NCBI GenBank assembly: GCA_028293825.1
Contig: JAQGNY010000044.1
Coordinates: forward strand, 1-49,507
Source of the DNA: Verrucomicrobiaceae bacterium
Lineage (GTDB): Bacteria; Pseudomonadota; Gammaproteobacteria; Pseudomonadales; CAMLJR01
DNA: 49,507 bases
Reading direction: 5' to 3'
A program made the position numbers and the translations under genes. Each line of letters starts with the position of its first letter. Positions within the stretch are counted from its first letter, which is position 1. The notes beneath the pieces are model-generated. The model did not search any database. It was not told where the DNA came from and saw only the letters and a list, made by a program, of their open reading frames with translations. This document shows, one piece after another, positions 16,981 through 30,749 of the stretch.

Positions 16981-17943
16981 ATGGATTTGCTCAGCGATAT
17001 CCTCTCCGCGATTCAAATCGAAAGCACTTTTTTCGGTCGGCAAACGCTGACTGCACCGTGGGGTTACGAAATTCCGCACACGCGTACAGTGCATTTTCTC
17101 AGTGTTACTTCCGGCAATTGCTGGCTGCTACGACCGGCGCAGACACCGCAACTTTTGGAAAACGGCGATTTTGTGATGTTCACACGGCCGACGACCAGCG
17201 TGTTTGCGTCTGCTCCCGACGTATCGATTGAACCGTTAGTGGATTTAATTCGCGCGCACTACTCACCGGACTACAGCATCGATTGGCGCAATGTTCCGCC
17301 ATTCGATTTGCATCACGGCGGCGGCGGGCGCATCACCGAATTAGTCGGCGGCGCTATCGATTTGCCAGCCGATACCGGCGCAATGCTGATTAATTCGTTG
17401 CCGGAATTTATTTATCTGAATAATGCCGACGCGCAAACGCGGCGCTGGCTGCAACCGTTGATGAATTTAATCGCGGAAGAAATTCAAATGGCAGCGGCGA
17501 ATGCGCCGGGTTACGCGGCAATATCGAAGCGCCTTGCCGAATTATTATTTCTGCGAATTATCCAAGTGCATTGGGTGCAAAATCCCACGGAAACATCGGG
17601 ATGGTTGCGCGGTCTTTCCGATGCGCGCATCGCTAAAGTATTGCAGGCGATGCACAGCACACCGCAACACAGCTGGACGCTGGCTATTTTGGCGGAGGTG
17701 GCCGGCATGTCGCGCTCGGCACTCGCAGAACGGTTCGCACATTTAATTGGGGAGCCGCCGATTCAATATTTAACGCGCTGGCGTATGCATTTAGCGGCGT
17801 TGCAATTTACCAACGGTGAAAAACGCACAGCGATAGTTGCAGAAAGTGTCGGCTATCAATCGGAAATTGCTTTTGCAAAAACATTTAAACGTTTTCTTGG
17901 TGTATCGCCGGCCGCATATCGGCGTGCAGCGTTACGGCATTAA
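16981..17943 (+). CDS. AraC family transcriptional regulator with cupin sensor domain
   Basis: A 320-residue activator-type protein. Residues 1-190 look like the cupin_6-type sensing domain (WLLRPAQ, GDFVMFTRP, LVGGAIDLP, and LPEFIYL near its end). The C-terminal 100 residues carry the two AraC HTH motifs: MSRSALAERFAHLIGEPPIQYLTRWRM and a second ending KTFKRFLGVSPAAYRR. It follows the TetR gene by 12 bases and precedes the SDR at 17974 by 30, suggesting a three-gene unit. Target genes could include the adjacent SDR or the dehydrogenase-complex operon. The effector is unknown. Confidence 0.92.
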   Translation: MDLLSDILSAIQIESTFFGRQTLTAPWGYEIPHTRTVHFLSVTSGNCWLLRPAQTPQLLENGDFVMFTRPTTSVFASAPDVSIEPLVDLIRAHYSPDYSIDWRNVPPFDLHHGGGGRITELVGGAIDLPADTGAMLINSLPEFIYLNNADAQTRRWLQPLMNLIAEEIQMAAANAPGYAAISKRLAELLFLRIIQVHWVQNPTETSGWLRGLSDARIAKVLQAMHSTPQHSWTLAILAEVAGMSRSALAERFAHLIGEPPIQYLTRWRMHLAALQFTNGEKRTAIVAESVGYQSEIAFAKTFKRFLGVSPAAYRRAALRH

Positions 17944-17973
17944 TTTTAATTTAGAGCTTAAAGGAAAGTCGCC

Positions 17974-18657
17974 ATGTTGAATAATAAAACCATCGTCATC
18001 ACTGGGGCTAACGGCGGGCTAGGGCGCGCTGTTGCCGATAGAGCGCTTGCACTCGGCGCCAAAGTAATCTTGCTCGATATTGCGTTTGCGCCGGAGCAGC
18101 TGGCGCAGCACGAAAAAAATATCAGTCGCCACGCCGTAAATCTCGCCGACGCAAAAGCAACACAGGAATGTTTCGATGGGTTAGAAAAATTCGATGCATT
18201 ATTTAATTTGGCCGGCGGTTTCGATATGGGCCCGCGTGTTTTCGAAACTACCGACGCGCAATGGAATCACTTGTTCGCATTGAACGTGGGGACATTGCAA
18301 AACGCGGTGCGTGCAGCCGTGCCGAAATTATTGATGCAAGGTCGCGGCGCAATCGTCAATGTCGGTGCGCTCGGCGCTCTAAAAGGCGCTGCGAATATGA
18401 GTACATATTGCGCAAGCAAAAGCGTCGTCATGCGCTTGACCGAATCGCTGGCGGAAGAAGTAAAAAATAACGGCATCAACGTCAACGCGGTGTTGCCGAG
18501 TGTGATCGACACCGCGCGCAATCGCGCCGATATGCCCGATGCTGATTTTATTAAATGGGTGGCGCCGGAAGATTTGGCGAATGTGATTTGTTTTCTTGCT
18601 TCGGATTTTGCGCGCGCGATTAATGGCGCGTTGATTCCGGTGGCGGGATTGTCGTAA
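17974..18657 (+). CDS. SDR family protein with Ala in place of the catalytic Ser
   Basis: A 227-residue short SDR. ITGANGGLG is the nucleotide-binding loop, LLDIA carries the strand-2 Asp, and YCASK supplies Tyr and Lys. Counting back 13 residues from the Tyr, the usual catalytic Ser is Ala (NVGALGALKG). From memory, a clade of SDRs with this NVGA pattern exists, so this may be a clade feature rather than decay. The end, ALIPVAGLS, lacks the DGG seen in the other SDRs here. AAGGAAAG precedes the ATG. It is followed by a strong bidirectional terminator. Likely an oxidoreductase of unknown substrate controlled by the AraC or TetR gene upstream. Confidence 0.88.
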   Translation: MLNNKTIVITGANGGLGRAVADRALALGAKVILLDIAFAPEQLAQHEKNISRHAVNLADAKATQECFDGLEKFDALFNLAGGFDMGPRVFETTDAQWNHLFALNVGTLQNAVRAAVPKLLMQGRGAIVNVGALGALKGAANMSTYCASKSVVMRLTESLAEEVKNNGINVNAVLPSVIDTARNRADMPDADFIKWVAPEDLANVICFLASDFARAINGALIPVAGLS

Positions 18658-18679
18658 CGATTTATCCAGGTTCAAGAAA

Positions 18680-18710
18680 GTGCGTGGCGTTAACTGCTTA
18701 CGCCACGCAC
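18680..18710. terminator. Bidirectional terminator hairpin
   Basis: GTGCGTGGCGT at 18680-18690 and ACGCCACGCAC at 18700-18710 form a perfect 11-bp stem with a 9-base loop between the convergent SDR and TonB receptor genes. The flanks are A/T-rich (ATTATTAATT on one side). Confidence 0.85.
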
Positions 18711-18714
18711 ATTA

Positions 18715-21603
18715 TTAATTAAATTTGCTATCGAACTGCACCCCGATCCAACGAGGTGTCGTATCGAGCACGCCGTTAGAAAAACCATACGTCTTCGCTT
18801 GTACGTCGAACAGATTTTTCACCAGGAATGTTACATCCCACGTTCGATCTTGCCGTCCTAAACCAATACCAAGATCCGCAATGGCGTAACCGTGAATCCA
18901 GGTGTAATCGGATAAGGTCACGTCATTGTTGTAACGACTTGTGACGTAGTAATTGATGTCGGTATGAAATTCCTTGTTGCCCGCAACGGGCAAACGGAAA
19001 TCGCCACCCATATTGCCCGTCCATTTGGCCGCCCCCGGTAATGTTTTGCCACTCACGTCCCTAAATGCCGGTGCATCTTTGTAAGCGTTTTCGAGCGGCT
19101 GTTGCGAATTTGGAAAGTCTTTATATTTTGCGTCGTTGTATGCACCGGACAAACGCAATGTTGTGTAAGGAATGCCGGAATAAAACGCGTCGAACTCTAA
19201 ACCTTTTACTTCGACTTTAGGCGCGGTGCCTGTTATCGCCGTGTAGGCGATGGTATTAAGATCGCCGTTCTGCCGATTTATTCCCGTAGTGTAGTCATCC
19301 ACCACCTGGGCGCCTTGTTGGTAGTCTTTAATTTCTGACAGGAAAATATCGGCATTCAGTGTCAGTGTTTTATCCAGCAAAGACGATTTGAAACCAAGTT
19401 CGATATTGTCGGTTATCTCAGGCTTCAGCGTCGCGGAAAAGCCGTTAACAAACTGAGCTACACCTGCTTTTTCGCCATGTTGATAAGTGAGGTATCCGGT
19501 GAGCTGATCGTTGAATTTATAGCTTGGGCTTAGGAAATAGGTGTATTGAGTTTTAGAAAAACGTTCGGAGTTTTGTTCTGGATAAAGTAAGCCAAGCTGT
19601 GCTTTGCGAATCGCCTGGGCGTAATAAAGTGCTTTTTTCTGTGGTTGTGTGAGCGCTGCATAATTGGCTGCACCAAAGTATTTGCTTGCGGCAGCGTCAG
19701 CTTGGGCTACGGCGGTGTTATATCGCGTACCGCTCGTGGAGTTAGTGGTAAGCGCGCCGGTATTTGCGGCGACTACTACTGATCCTGGTGTTCCGGCAGG
19801 TACGATTGCGCCGTCCAAAACAGAAACGGCCCCAGTGGTTGTGTTGTAGTAGGAATCAAAACCACTGAGCTGTATGCCATTGGCCAAGGAACCATTCAAC
19901 TCCGGTGCGTAGCCATTATCCTGGATAACTGCGAAGTTGCTCGCCGTGCGATCCTCATGTGTGATCCGAAGACCAGTCGAAAGTGTCAACGGATCTGTGA
20001 TGTGCCAATTTAACTGGCCGTAAATTGCTGGACTCGAGTTTTCATTAACCGCCTGGCCGAATTTACGCAAACCGTTTAAGGAGTTCTGTAGCAGATAGCG
20101 ACCGGCTAAACCGTTTGTTGGGTTGTCCAGATAATCATATTGCGGTTTGGTAGCAAACCAGGCGCCGGCATCGGCACCCCAGCCGGTTTTTGAATCCACC
20201 GCATTGCGGTTACGAATGTAATAAACCCCGGTTACCCAATCGACCGCGCCGCCAATCTCCGATGCTAGTTTTAATTCTTGGCTGAATTGGCGGTAATCGA
20301 GGCCGCCACCGCCCTGCGCGGAAATATCAAATGGCGTTCCCTCATCATTGCGCGCATCGAAATATAATTTTCTATACGCAGTTATCGACGTCAGCGTGTA
20401 CTTGTCGATGTTCCAATCTAATTGTGCCGAACCGCCGCGCATGCCGGTTAACAATGCGCGCTGATCGTTTTGGTTTTGTGTGCCGCTACGGTCATTGATG
20501 TAGTTATTGTTGTAGTTATAACTCTGCAATTGACCAAACCAGCGCCGGCCTAGCCGTGTTGCAGCATCATTGGCCGTGCTGGTTGCATCGCCATTCGAAT
20601 AAGTGGGAATTGTGTTGTGGAAAAAGTTGAGACCGTTGTCGTTTTCAAAGGTATTCGGTTGCAAATCCACACTAACCAGCGCGGAAAAATTCTCGACGGG
20701 TGTAAATAAGAATTGCACTTTGCCGGAAATTTTATTGCGGTCTGTATAAGTGTTATCACCGCCGTCGTATTTGTTGCCGAATTCGCCTTCTTGTTTGTCG
20801 ACATAGAACGTACCGCGCCATGCCAATAAATCTTCAATAACTGGTCCGCCCACAGCGGCCGATGCCATCACGGTGTCGTGGTCGCCTACGCGCAATGAAA
20901 TATCGGTGCTCGGCGTGAACGAAGGCCGATTGGTAGTGAAATTCACCGCGCCTACGCTGGCATTCTTACCCCCAGCGGTGCCGGTGGGGCCGCGTAACAC
21001 TTCAACCGTATTTACGTCGACAAAATCCCACGCGGAAAGGCCGCTATACACATAACTGACACCATCGACACTAACCAACGTGCTTGGATCAAGTGCCTCC
21101 GAATTTGGTCGGCGACCGATGCCACGCAAAGTGAGGTCGGAGCTGCGCGCATTACTGCGATCTTGTCGCGAAATATTTGAAACGCGTTTTATAACATCGC
21201 GCATGGTATTGCCGCCCAAACGATCCAACTCGTCGCCACTGATGGCAACAACTGAAATCGGAACATCTTGCTGTGCTGCGAGCTTATTGGTGGTTTTGCC
21301 GCGCACAACTACACCTTTGAGCTGCGTCGGTTGGTTCGCTTTTTTCTCTTCTTCTACAGGCGCTGGAGCAACTGCCACCGGCGTTTCGACTGGCGTGCCT
21401 TTCTTAGATGTTTCCAATTCCTGGCGTAGGCGGGTGTTCTCTGCACTGACGCGGGCATTTTCCTGCTGCACGCGTTCCAGTGTTGCTTTTAATTCTGCAA
21501 TGGCAGTGTCGTCGGCAGCATAACTTACGCTGCTGCTGAAGAGGCCGATGCTCGCAAGTAGCACCACGATCGGAGATAGGCGAAATGGAACATTACTTGG
21601 CAC
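18715..21603 (-). CDS. TonB-dependent outer-membrane receptor with N-terminal coiled coil
   Basis: A 962-residue receptor. The signal peptide (residues 1-30) has a hydrophobic core and VSYA-A cleavage context. Residues about 33-70 form a charged heptad-like coiled coil (LKATLERVQQENARVSAEN), then a Pro/Val linker, the plug (VPISVVAISGDELDRLGG, LTLRGIGRRPNSE, VEVLRGPTGTAGGKNASVGAVNF) and a barrel ending FDSKFN. A TonB-box-like GVVVRG lies just before the plug. The plug end differs from the common QGTLFGRN form seen in the receptor at the window start. The start is GTG at 21603, with AAAGGAT upstream. Ligand unknown; flanking SDR/regulator genes suggest a catabolic substrate or a product of it. 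Confidence 0.93.
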   Translation of the reverse strand: MPSNVPFRLSPIVVLLASIGLFSSSVSYAADDTAIAELKATLERVQQENARVSAENTRLRQELETSKKGTPVETPVAVAPAPVEEEKKANQPTQLKGVVVRGKTTNKLAAQQDVPISVVAISGDELDRLGGNTMRDVIKRVSNISRQDRSNARSSDLTLRGIGRRPNSEALDPSTLVSVDGVSYVYSGLSAWDFVDVNTVEVLRGPTGTAGGKNASVGAVNFTTNRPSFTPSTDISLRVGDHDTVMASAAVGGPVIEDLLAWRGTFYVDKQEGEFGNKYDGGDNTYTDRNKISGKVQFLFTPVENFSALVSVDLQPNTFENDNGLNFFHNTIPTYSNGDATSTANDAATRLGRRWFGQLQSYNYNNNYINDRSGTQNQNDQRALLTGMRGGSAQLDWNIDKYTLTSITAYRKLYFDARNDEGTPFDISAQGGGGLDYRQFSQELKLASEIGGAVDWVTGVYYIRNRNAVDSKTGWGADAGAWFATKPQYDYLDNPTNGLAGRYLLQNSLNGLRKFGQAVNENSSPAIYGQLNWHITDPLTLSTGLRITHEDRTASNFAVIQDNGYAPELNGSLANGIQLSGFDSYYNTTTGAVSVLDGAIVPAGTPGSVVVAANTGALTTNSTSGTRYNTAVAQADAAASKYFGAANYAALTQPQKKALYYAQAIRKAQLGLLYPEQNSERFSKTQYTYFLSPSYKFNDQLTGYLTYQHGEKAGVAQFVNGFSATLKPEITDNIELGFKSSLLDKTLTLNADIFLSEIKDYQQGAQVVDDYTTGINRQNGDLNTIAYTAITGTAPKVEVKGLEFDAFYSGIPYTTLRLSGAYNDAKYKDFPNSQQPLENAYKDAPAFRDVSGKTLPGAAKWTGNMGGDFRLPVAGNKEFHTDINYYVTSRYNNDVTLSDYTWIHGYAIADLGIGLGRQDRTWDVTFLVKNLFDVQAKTYGFSNGVLDTTPRWIGVQFDSKFN

Positions 21604-22336
21604 AGGTGAAATCCTTTTATAGAAATAAGTTGGCTCGTTGCTATAACAAACTCCATGCCACGATAAATAATCATTACGTCGATAATTTATTTGATTGGTT
21701 ATTAGCCGTAAAACCCAGTGAAAATTAACGTTTATCCGCTGTTTAAAAATTAACTGTCAGAGCGACTTGATTATTTTTATATGAAACATTTCAATGAGAA
21801 TTCTAAGTGTTCGCTCAGGAACAACAATTTGGTGCTCACGGATCAGCCCGGCAACAATTGTCGAAGATTTAATTTTTAAGTAGAGATAAGAATTAAGAGG
21901 GCGGTTACCGCATAAATGCAGAGTGAATTTTTAATGTTTTTGTTGTGCGTTTATGGTGTTTTTTTAGTGTTGATATATGGTCATAAACTATAGGCTTCTA
22001 TTTTGTAAAAAAATCTATCTGTTTCTGTTGCCGTAAACTGTTGACCCGAATCGCTTCGAAGTAAAATCGGATCTTTCATTTGCGGTCAACGTGCGCACAG
22101 GCGAGCGATTATTTCTTGCCGCGACCGGTTTGTGGTCGCGGCATGCCGATAAAATTAATTGGACTTATCTCCATAACTTTCCAGAGTTGCCGGTTGAGCT
22201 GCGTGAAGACGAAGATCAGGTTTTGGTTGTCGAAGCTTCTGCGCTAAAACTAAAATCCTCGCTATCAGGCAAAGAAAGATCCTACACACGTGTCAGCGAA
22301 AGCAGCCACTAATTATCTTCTAGCCCGATAAGTAAA
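21604..22336. other. 733-base region between the receptor and czc genes
   Basis: A/T-rich region holding the receptor promoter on its left side and one weak ORF at 22091-22312. No terminator, tRNA or strong repeat was recognised. The stretch 21640-22030 has many stop codons in all frames and looks non-coding. Confidence 0.45.
22091..22312 (+). CDS. Small hypothetical protein, doubtful
   Basis: A 73-residue ORF with a GTG start and no clear ribosome-binding site. The frame is open for another 18 codons upstream to a TAA at 22034, which could mean the true start is missing. The protein has an aromatic N-terminal half (LWSRHADKINWTYLHNF) and an acidic middle (ELREDEDQVLVVE), with no membrane segment and no recognised family. 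It stands alone on the plus strand, convergent with czcA. It may be a fragment of a decayed gene or not expressed. Confidence 0.25.
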   Translation: MRTGERLFLAATGLWSRHADKINWTYLHNFPELPVELREDEDQVLVVEASALKLKSSLSGKERSYTRVSESSH

Positions 22337-26744
<4,408 letters not shown>

Positions 26745-26749
26745 GGCGA

Positions 26750-28063
26750 TTAATCCTGAGAAGCGGTAAGCGACGAATTAGTGAGGCGTTCGATTTCGGC
26801 GCGCGTACGGTGATAGGTGGCGGCGGATTCGATGGCGTTGCGTTGCAGTGCAATTAACTCGCGCTGGGCATCGGCCAGTTCCAAATAAGAGAATCGCCCG
26901 CGCTCATAGCCGTAACGCGTTTGCGTTAGTGCCGCTTCGGCTTGCGGAATTAATTGTTCGCGCAACACTGAGACTTCGGAACGCGCTTGTTGCAGCGTTT
27001 GATAGAACTCGAACAATGTCGCCTGCGTCGTCATAAAGGCATTTTGTTCGTCTACCGCTACTTGCTCGCGGCGCAATGCCGCTGCACCGATTGCGTCGCG
27101 ATTGCGATTGCCGAAGTTGAGCGGCATGGACATGTTGACGACGAAACCGGTGGCGCCAGTCTCTTCAAAGTGCCGCAGACCGGCGCCGACGGTGATATTT
27201 GATTTTGCTTCGGCCTGTGCGAGTTGCCATTCGGCGTCGCGCAATCGCGCTTCGCTGGCGAAGTGCAAGAAATCCGGATTGGCTTTTAATTTTGCCGTCA
27301 ATTTCTCGAAGGTATCGACGGCGGGTAGCGCAAATAAATTGGCCTGCGCATCGCCGAAATTTGGCTCGGTGCTACCCCACAACGCGGCTAACCGTCGATG
27401 CGCGCTCAGCAAAATATGCCTGGCATGTTCCTCATCCAGTTGCGCGCGGCCCAGCGCAATCGTCGCTCGATTTTTTTCCGCTTCCGGCGAACGCGCGGCG
27501 GCAACTCGCTGGGTGATGGCTTTCAAAGTCGTGGCGGTTAATTCGGTGCTGCGACGAATTAATAGCAATTGTTCCTGCTGCGCAGCGACATCGATAAAAC
27601 GCCGTGTCACTTCGGCGAGTACATCGAGCTGTTTCGCTTCGCGTTCGATCACACTGCTATCGCGACTGCCGCGTGCAGTATCGATACGCCGATTGCGCTT
27701 GTCACCAAGCTCGATAACCTGACTCAGACTCAGTGTCGATTCCAGCACATCGTTACCGAGCGCACCGCCGAAGTTTTCCAGCGATATTCCGACTTCGGGA
27801 GCGAGCCGTCTTTGCGCTTGCGCAATTTGTGCGTCGGCAATACGCACATTGAAGCTCGCACTGTGCAACGCGGGATTGCGCAACAACGCAGCGGAAATCG
27901 CCGCCGATAAAGTGAGGTCGCCGCGTGGCTCGGCAAAATCCGCCGCGACCGTAACCGAAGAAAACAGTGCGAGTGCGATGCAGCATGTGTTTATTGGGCG
28001 TGCAAAAAATCGACGCGCGCGCAATCCGCCAGCACAAAGCGGGCGTCTGAAAATTTGTTTCAT
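26750..28063 (-). CDS. czcC: CzcC-type outer-membrane efflux channel (TolC family)
   Basis: A 437-residue outer-membrane factor. The N-terminus is a basic, then hydrophobic signal peptide ending around VTVAA. The mature part shows the repeated long helices of OEP domains (LTLSAAISAALLRNPAL; ALTQTRYGYERGRFSYLELADAQREL, the second being the classic TolC repeat). The longer TTG start at 28081 is rejected because GGGAGG lies just before the ATG at 28063. It provides the exit duct for the CzcBA pump. Confidence 0.92.
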   Translation of the reverse strand: MKQIFRRPLCAGGLRARRFFARPINTCCIALALFSSVTVAADFAEPRGDLTLSAAISAALLRNPALHSASFNVRIADAQIAQAQRRLAPEVGISLENFGGALGNDVLESTLSLSQVIELGDKRNRRIDTARGSRDSSVIEREAKQLDVLAEVTRRFIDVAAQQEQLLLIRRSTELTATTLKAITQRVAAARSPEAEKNRATIALGRAQLDEEHARHILLSAHRRLAALWGSTEPNFGDAQANLFALPAVDTFEKLTAKLKANPDFLHFASEARLRDAEWQLAQAEAKSNITVGAGLRHFEETGATGFVVNMSMPLNFGNRNRDAIGAAALRREQVAVDEQNAFMTTQATLFEFYQTLQQARSEVSVLREQLIPQAEAALTQTRYGYERGRFSYLELADAQRELIALQRNAIESAATYHRTRAEIERLTNSSLTASQD

Positions 28064-28139
28064 CGAAGCCTCCCACGGCAACGCATGTTCACGCGCTAAG
28101 CGTGTGAACCTTTAATGGTCGATTAAGGGTGTGGAAGGT

Positions 28140-28514
28140 TTAACGGGGCGGTGCGCGTGGCGCGGAAAATCGGTGCGGAATAAAGCGGAACAAGGGCGGG
28201 TTATAGGTTGCGCTTGGAATACCGCGCGCTACGGTTTGCAAACACAGCAGCACAATCGCGGCGATCAATGCCGGCAAGTGAAACAGTTGAGTAATGGTTT
28301 TGGCAATGCCGCTATCGACCAAATTTAAATCGGTATCGGAATGGGGTACATCGGAATGATCGTCGTGCTCGGCAATATCGCCGGCATGAATCGCCAGCGG
28401 TTGTTCCATGCCATCGAAACACAAATGCAGATGTGCGCCGCCGATTCGCACCGCAATCAGCGCGAAGCACAGCAGCCAAATCCAGCCTGAGTGTTTTTTG
28501 AATGTTGAAATCAT
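28140..28514 (-). CDS. His-rich membrane protein at the head of the czc operon
   Basis: A 124-residue protein with a transmembrane helix at about 9-29 and another at about 77-98. Between them lies a loop rich in His and Asp (AHLHLCFDGM; IHAGDIAEHDDHSDVPHSD), which looks metal-binding. The C-terminal tail is Pro/Arg-rich. It is the first gene of the czc group, 76 bases ahead of czcC. Small His-rich membrane or periplasmic proteins often accompany CzcCBA/Cop systems, possibly as metal chaperones or sensors. No named family is claimed. The start ATG at 28514 is the only suitable one. Confidence 0.75.
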   Translation of the reverse strand: MISTFKKHSGWIWLLCFALIAVRIGGAHLHLCFDGMEQPLAIHAGDIAEHDDHSDVPHSDTDLNLVDSGIAKTITQLFHLPALIAAIVLLCLQTVARGIPSATYNPPLFRFIPHRFSAPRAPPR

Positions 28515-28573
28515 CGCCGCAGTGTCGCATTGATCGCGCTGGTCGGCAATCGCAGCGCTGCGACAAACTTTTA

Positions 28574-28596
28574 ATAAATGATACTATGTCAGCTAT
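28574..28596. promoter_or_regulatory. Operator palindrome, copy 1 of a shared motif
   Basis: ATAAATGATA-N3-TGTCAGCTAT, an imperfect inverted repeat, 76 bases before the SDR ATG at 28672 and 60 bases from the divergent His-rich gene. Both 10-base arms are identical to those at 34530-34552, and a weaker version lies at 31722-31744 beside a TetR gene. Proposed binding site of that TetR protein (30748-31527). Confidence 0.7.
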
Positions 28597-28671
28597 TAAT
28601 TTATCTGTTGCTTAAGTACGCAGCATTTCATTGATCATTAACTTGGTGCGAAATCATTAAGGAAGGTTGTG

Positions 28672-29439
28672 ATGGAAATCATTCAGTCTGTATTTATCGT
28701 CGCCGGCGGTGCGTCCGGTTTGGGCGCGGCGACGGTGCGTATGTTGGTCGCGGCCGGCGCGAAAGTTGTCATCGCCGATATCGGTGTTGAGCCCGGTGAA
28801 AAGCTCGCGCAGGAGCTCGGCGCCAATGTACGTTTCGTGCGCACCGATGTGACCGATGCCGACAGCGCGCAAGCGGCGGTCAATACTGCCGTTGAAACTT
28901 TCGGTGGCTTGCATGGATTGATAAATTGCGCGGGCATCGCACCGGGCGAAAAAGTGCTCGGCAGAAACGGCCCGCATAAATTGGATAATTTTACGCGCGC
29001 GATCACGATCAATTTGATCGGTGCATTCAATATGATTCGTCTCGCCGCCGAAGCAATGAGTCGCAACGCGCCCAACGCGGAAGGCGAGCGCGGCGTTTTG
29101 ATTAGCACCGCGTCGGTCGCAGCCTTTGAAGGTCAGATCGGCCAAGCCGCGTACTCGGCATCGAAGGCCGGCATTGTCGGCATGACGCTGCCGATTGCGC
29201 GCGAATTGGCGCCGCAGGGTATTCGCGTGATGGCGATTGCGCCCGGTATTTTTGAAACACCGATGCTGAAAGGTATGTCGCAGGATGTGCAGGATTCGTT
29301 GGGCCGTTCGATACCGTTCCCATCGCGGCTCGGTCGTCCCAGCGAATACGCACAGCTGGTAAAACACATTTGCGAAAATCCCATGTTGAATGGCGAAACG
29401 ATTCGTCTCGACGGCGCGATTCGGATGGCGGCGAAATAA
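28672..29439 (+). CDS. SDR family 3-hydroxyacyl-CoA dehydrogenase-like protein
   Basis: A 255-residue SDR resembling type-2 3-hydroxyacyl-CoA dehydrogenase (HSD17B10-like): [16 protein letters not shown] at the N-terminus, IADIG after strand 2 (NAD preference), an insertion [17 protein letters not shown] typical of that group, YSASK, and [10 protein letters not shown]. The start ATG at 28672 lies 5 bases after GGAAGG, and the GTG at 28669 directly before it is less well placed. Twenty-two bases before the thiolase, it probably forms a beta-oxidation pair: hydroxyacyl-CoA oxidation then thiolysis. The operator at 28574 lies upstream. Confidence 0.9.
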   Translation: MEIIQSVFIVAGGASGLGAATVRMLVAAGAKVVIADIGVEPGEKLAQELGANVRFVRTDVTDADSAQAAVNTAVETFGGLHGLINCAGIAPGEKVLGRNGPHKLDNFTRAITINLIGAFNMIRLAAEAMSRNAPNAEGERGVLISTASVAAFEGQIGQAAYSASKAGIVGMTLPIARELAPQGIRVMAIAPGIFETPMLKGMSQDVQDSLGRSIPFPSRLGRPSEYAQLVKHICENPMLNGETIRLDGAIRMAAK

Positions 29440-29461
29440 TTAATTTACAGGAATGAATACG

Positions 29462-30676
29462 ATGTCCACTTACGATTCAGCGAACGATCCGATTGTTATT
29501 GTTTCCGCCGCGCGCACACCGATGGGCGCCTTCCAAGGCGAGCTATCCGCGTTGAGTGCACCGCAACTCGGCGCGGTCGCGATTCAAGCGGCATTGCAGA
29601 GCGCAGGAATTAATGGCGCGCAAATCGATGAAGCATTAATTGGTTGCGTATTGCCGGCGGGACAGGGGCAGGCGCCGGCGCGACAAGCTGTACTCGGCGC
29701 CGGCTTGCCGACATCGGTCGCGTGCACGACGATCAGCAAGGTGTGCGGTTCCGGTATGAAGGCGGTGATGTTCGCCGACGATATGTTGCGTGGCGGTTCG
29801 GCCACAATTGTGGTTGCCGGCGGCATGGAGAGCATGACCAACGCGCCGTATATTTTGGCGAAAGCGCGCGGCGGATATCGCATGGGCCATAACCAGATTT
29901 TCGATCATATGATGATGGATGGTCTCGAAGACGCGTACGACATTGCGCCGAACGGCGCGCGCCGCTCGATGGGGACATTTGGCGAGGATTGCGCGGCGAA
30001 ATACGCATTCACGCGTGCGCAGCAGGATGCGTTTGCGATTGAATCGGTGACGCGCGCACAACAGGCTGCGATTAGCGGCGCTTTCGCGGCGGAAATTGCA
30101 CCGGTTACGATCAGCGCAAAAAATGGCGATGTGGTGATCGATTCGGACGAGGGTCCGCGCAAAATAAAAATCGAAAAAATCCTGACGTTAAAACCCGCGT
30201 TTAAAAAAGACGGAACGATTACCGCCGCTTCGTCCAGCTCGATTAATGACGGTGCCGCAGCGTTGGTGATGATGCGGCAATCGACCGCGATTGAGCTGGG
30301 AATAACGCCGTTGGCGCGCATTGTTGGACATGCGAGCCATGCGCATGAGCCGAGTTGGTTTACTACTGCACCCACCGTGGCGATCAATAAATTATTTAAA
30401 AAAATCGATTGGCAGGCGAGCGATGTCGATTTGTACGAGATCAACGAAGCCTTCGCGGTAGTGCCAATGGCCGTGATGATAGATCTCGATATTCCACACG
30501 AGCGCGTAAATATTCACGGCGGCGCCTGCGCGCTCGGTCATCCGATCGGTGCATCCGGCGCACGCATTATCGTGACCTTGTTGCATGCGTTGCGTCGCCA
30601 CAACAAGCAGCGCGGCGTGGCGAGTTTATGCATCGGTGGTGGCGAGGCCACTGCAATCGCTATTGAATTATGTTGA
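29462..30676 (+). CDS. Acetyl-CoA acetyltransferase / 3-ketoacyl-CoA thiolase
   Basis: A 404-residue thiolase with the full catalytic set: Cys95 (VCGSGMKAV) nucleophile, His360 (GHPIGASGARI) and Cys390 (CIGGGEAT) acid/base. It cleaves a 3-ketoacyl-CoA with CoA to release acetyl- or propionyl-CoA. The ATG at 29462 has AGGA about 9 bases upstream. The ATG at 29453 has AGGA touching it, so the former is preferred. It follows the hydroxyacyl-CoA dehydrogenase-like SDR and ends in a bidirectional terminator shared with the TetR gene. Its intact catalytic residues contrast with the thiolase-like protein at 43671. Confidence 0.95.
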   Translation: MSTYDSANDPIVIVSAARTPMGAFQGELSALSAPQLGAVAIQAALQSAGINGAQIDEALIGCVLPAGQGQAPARQAVLGAGLPTSVACTTISKVCGSGMKAVMFADDMLRGGSATIVVAGGMESMTNAPYILAKARGGYRMGHNQIFDHMMMDGLEDAYDIAPNGARRSMGTFGEDCAAKYAFTRAQQDAFAIESVTRAQQAAISGAFAAEIAPVTISAKNGDVVIDSDEGPRKIKIEKILTLKPAFKKDGTITAASSSSINDGAAALVMMRQSTAIELGITPLARIVGHASHAHEPSWFTTAPTVAINKLFKKIDWQASDVDLYEINEAFAVVPMAVMIDLDIPHERVNIHGGACALGHPIGASGARIIVTLLHALRRHNKQRGVASLCIGGGEATAIAIELC

Positions 30677-30711
30677 CGAAATCATCGAGAGTTAACGACG
30701 TGATCGATTGG

Positions 30712-30749
30712 AAAATAATGTGCGGCACGAAGGCACCGCGAATTATTTT
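30712..30749. terminator. Bidirectional terminator between thiolase and TetR genes
   Basis: AAAATAAT at 30712-30719 pairs with ATTATTTT at 30742-30749, with inner GCGG/CCGC after a two-base mismatch. The arm on the right overlaps the stop codon of the minus-strand TetR gene. A/T-rich ends serve as tracts in both directions. Confidence 0.7.

Noticed and set aside
28669-29367. Antisense ORFs opposite the SDR at 28672
   Set aside because: They mirror codon bias of a strong sense gene with Rossmann and YxxxK motifs, and their translations have no domain pattern.
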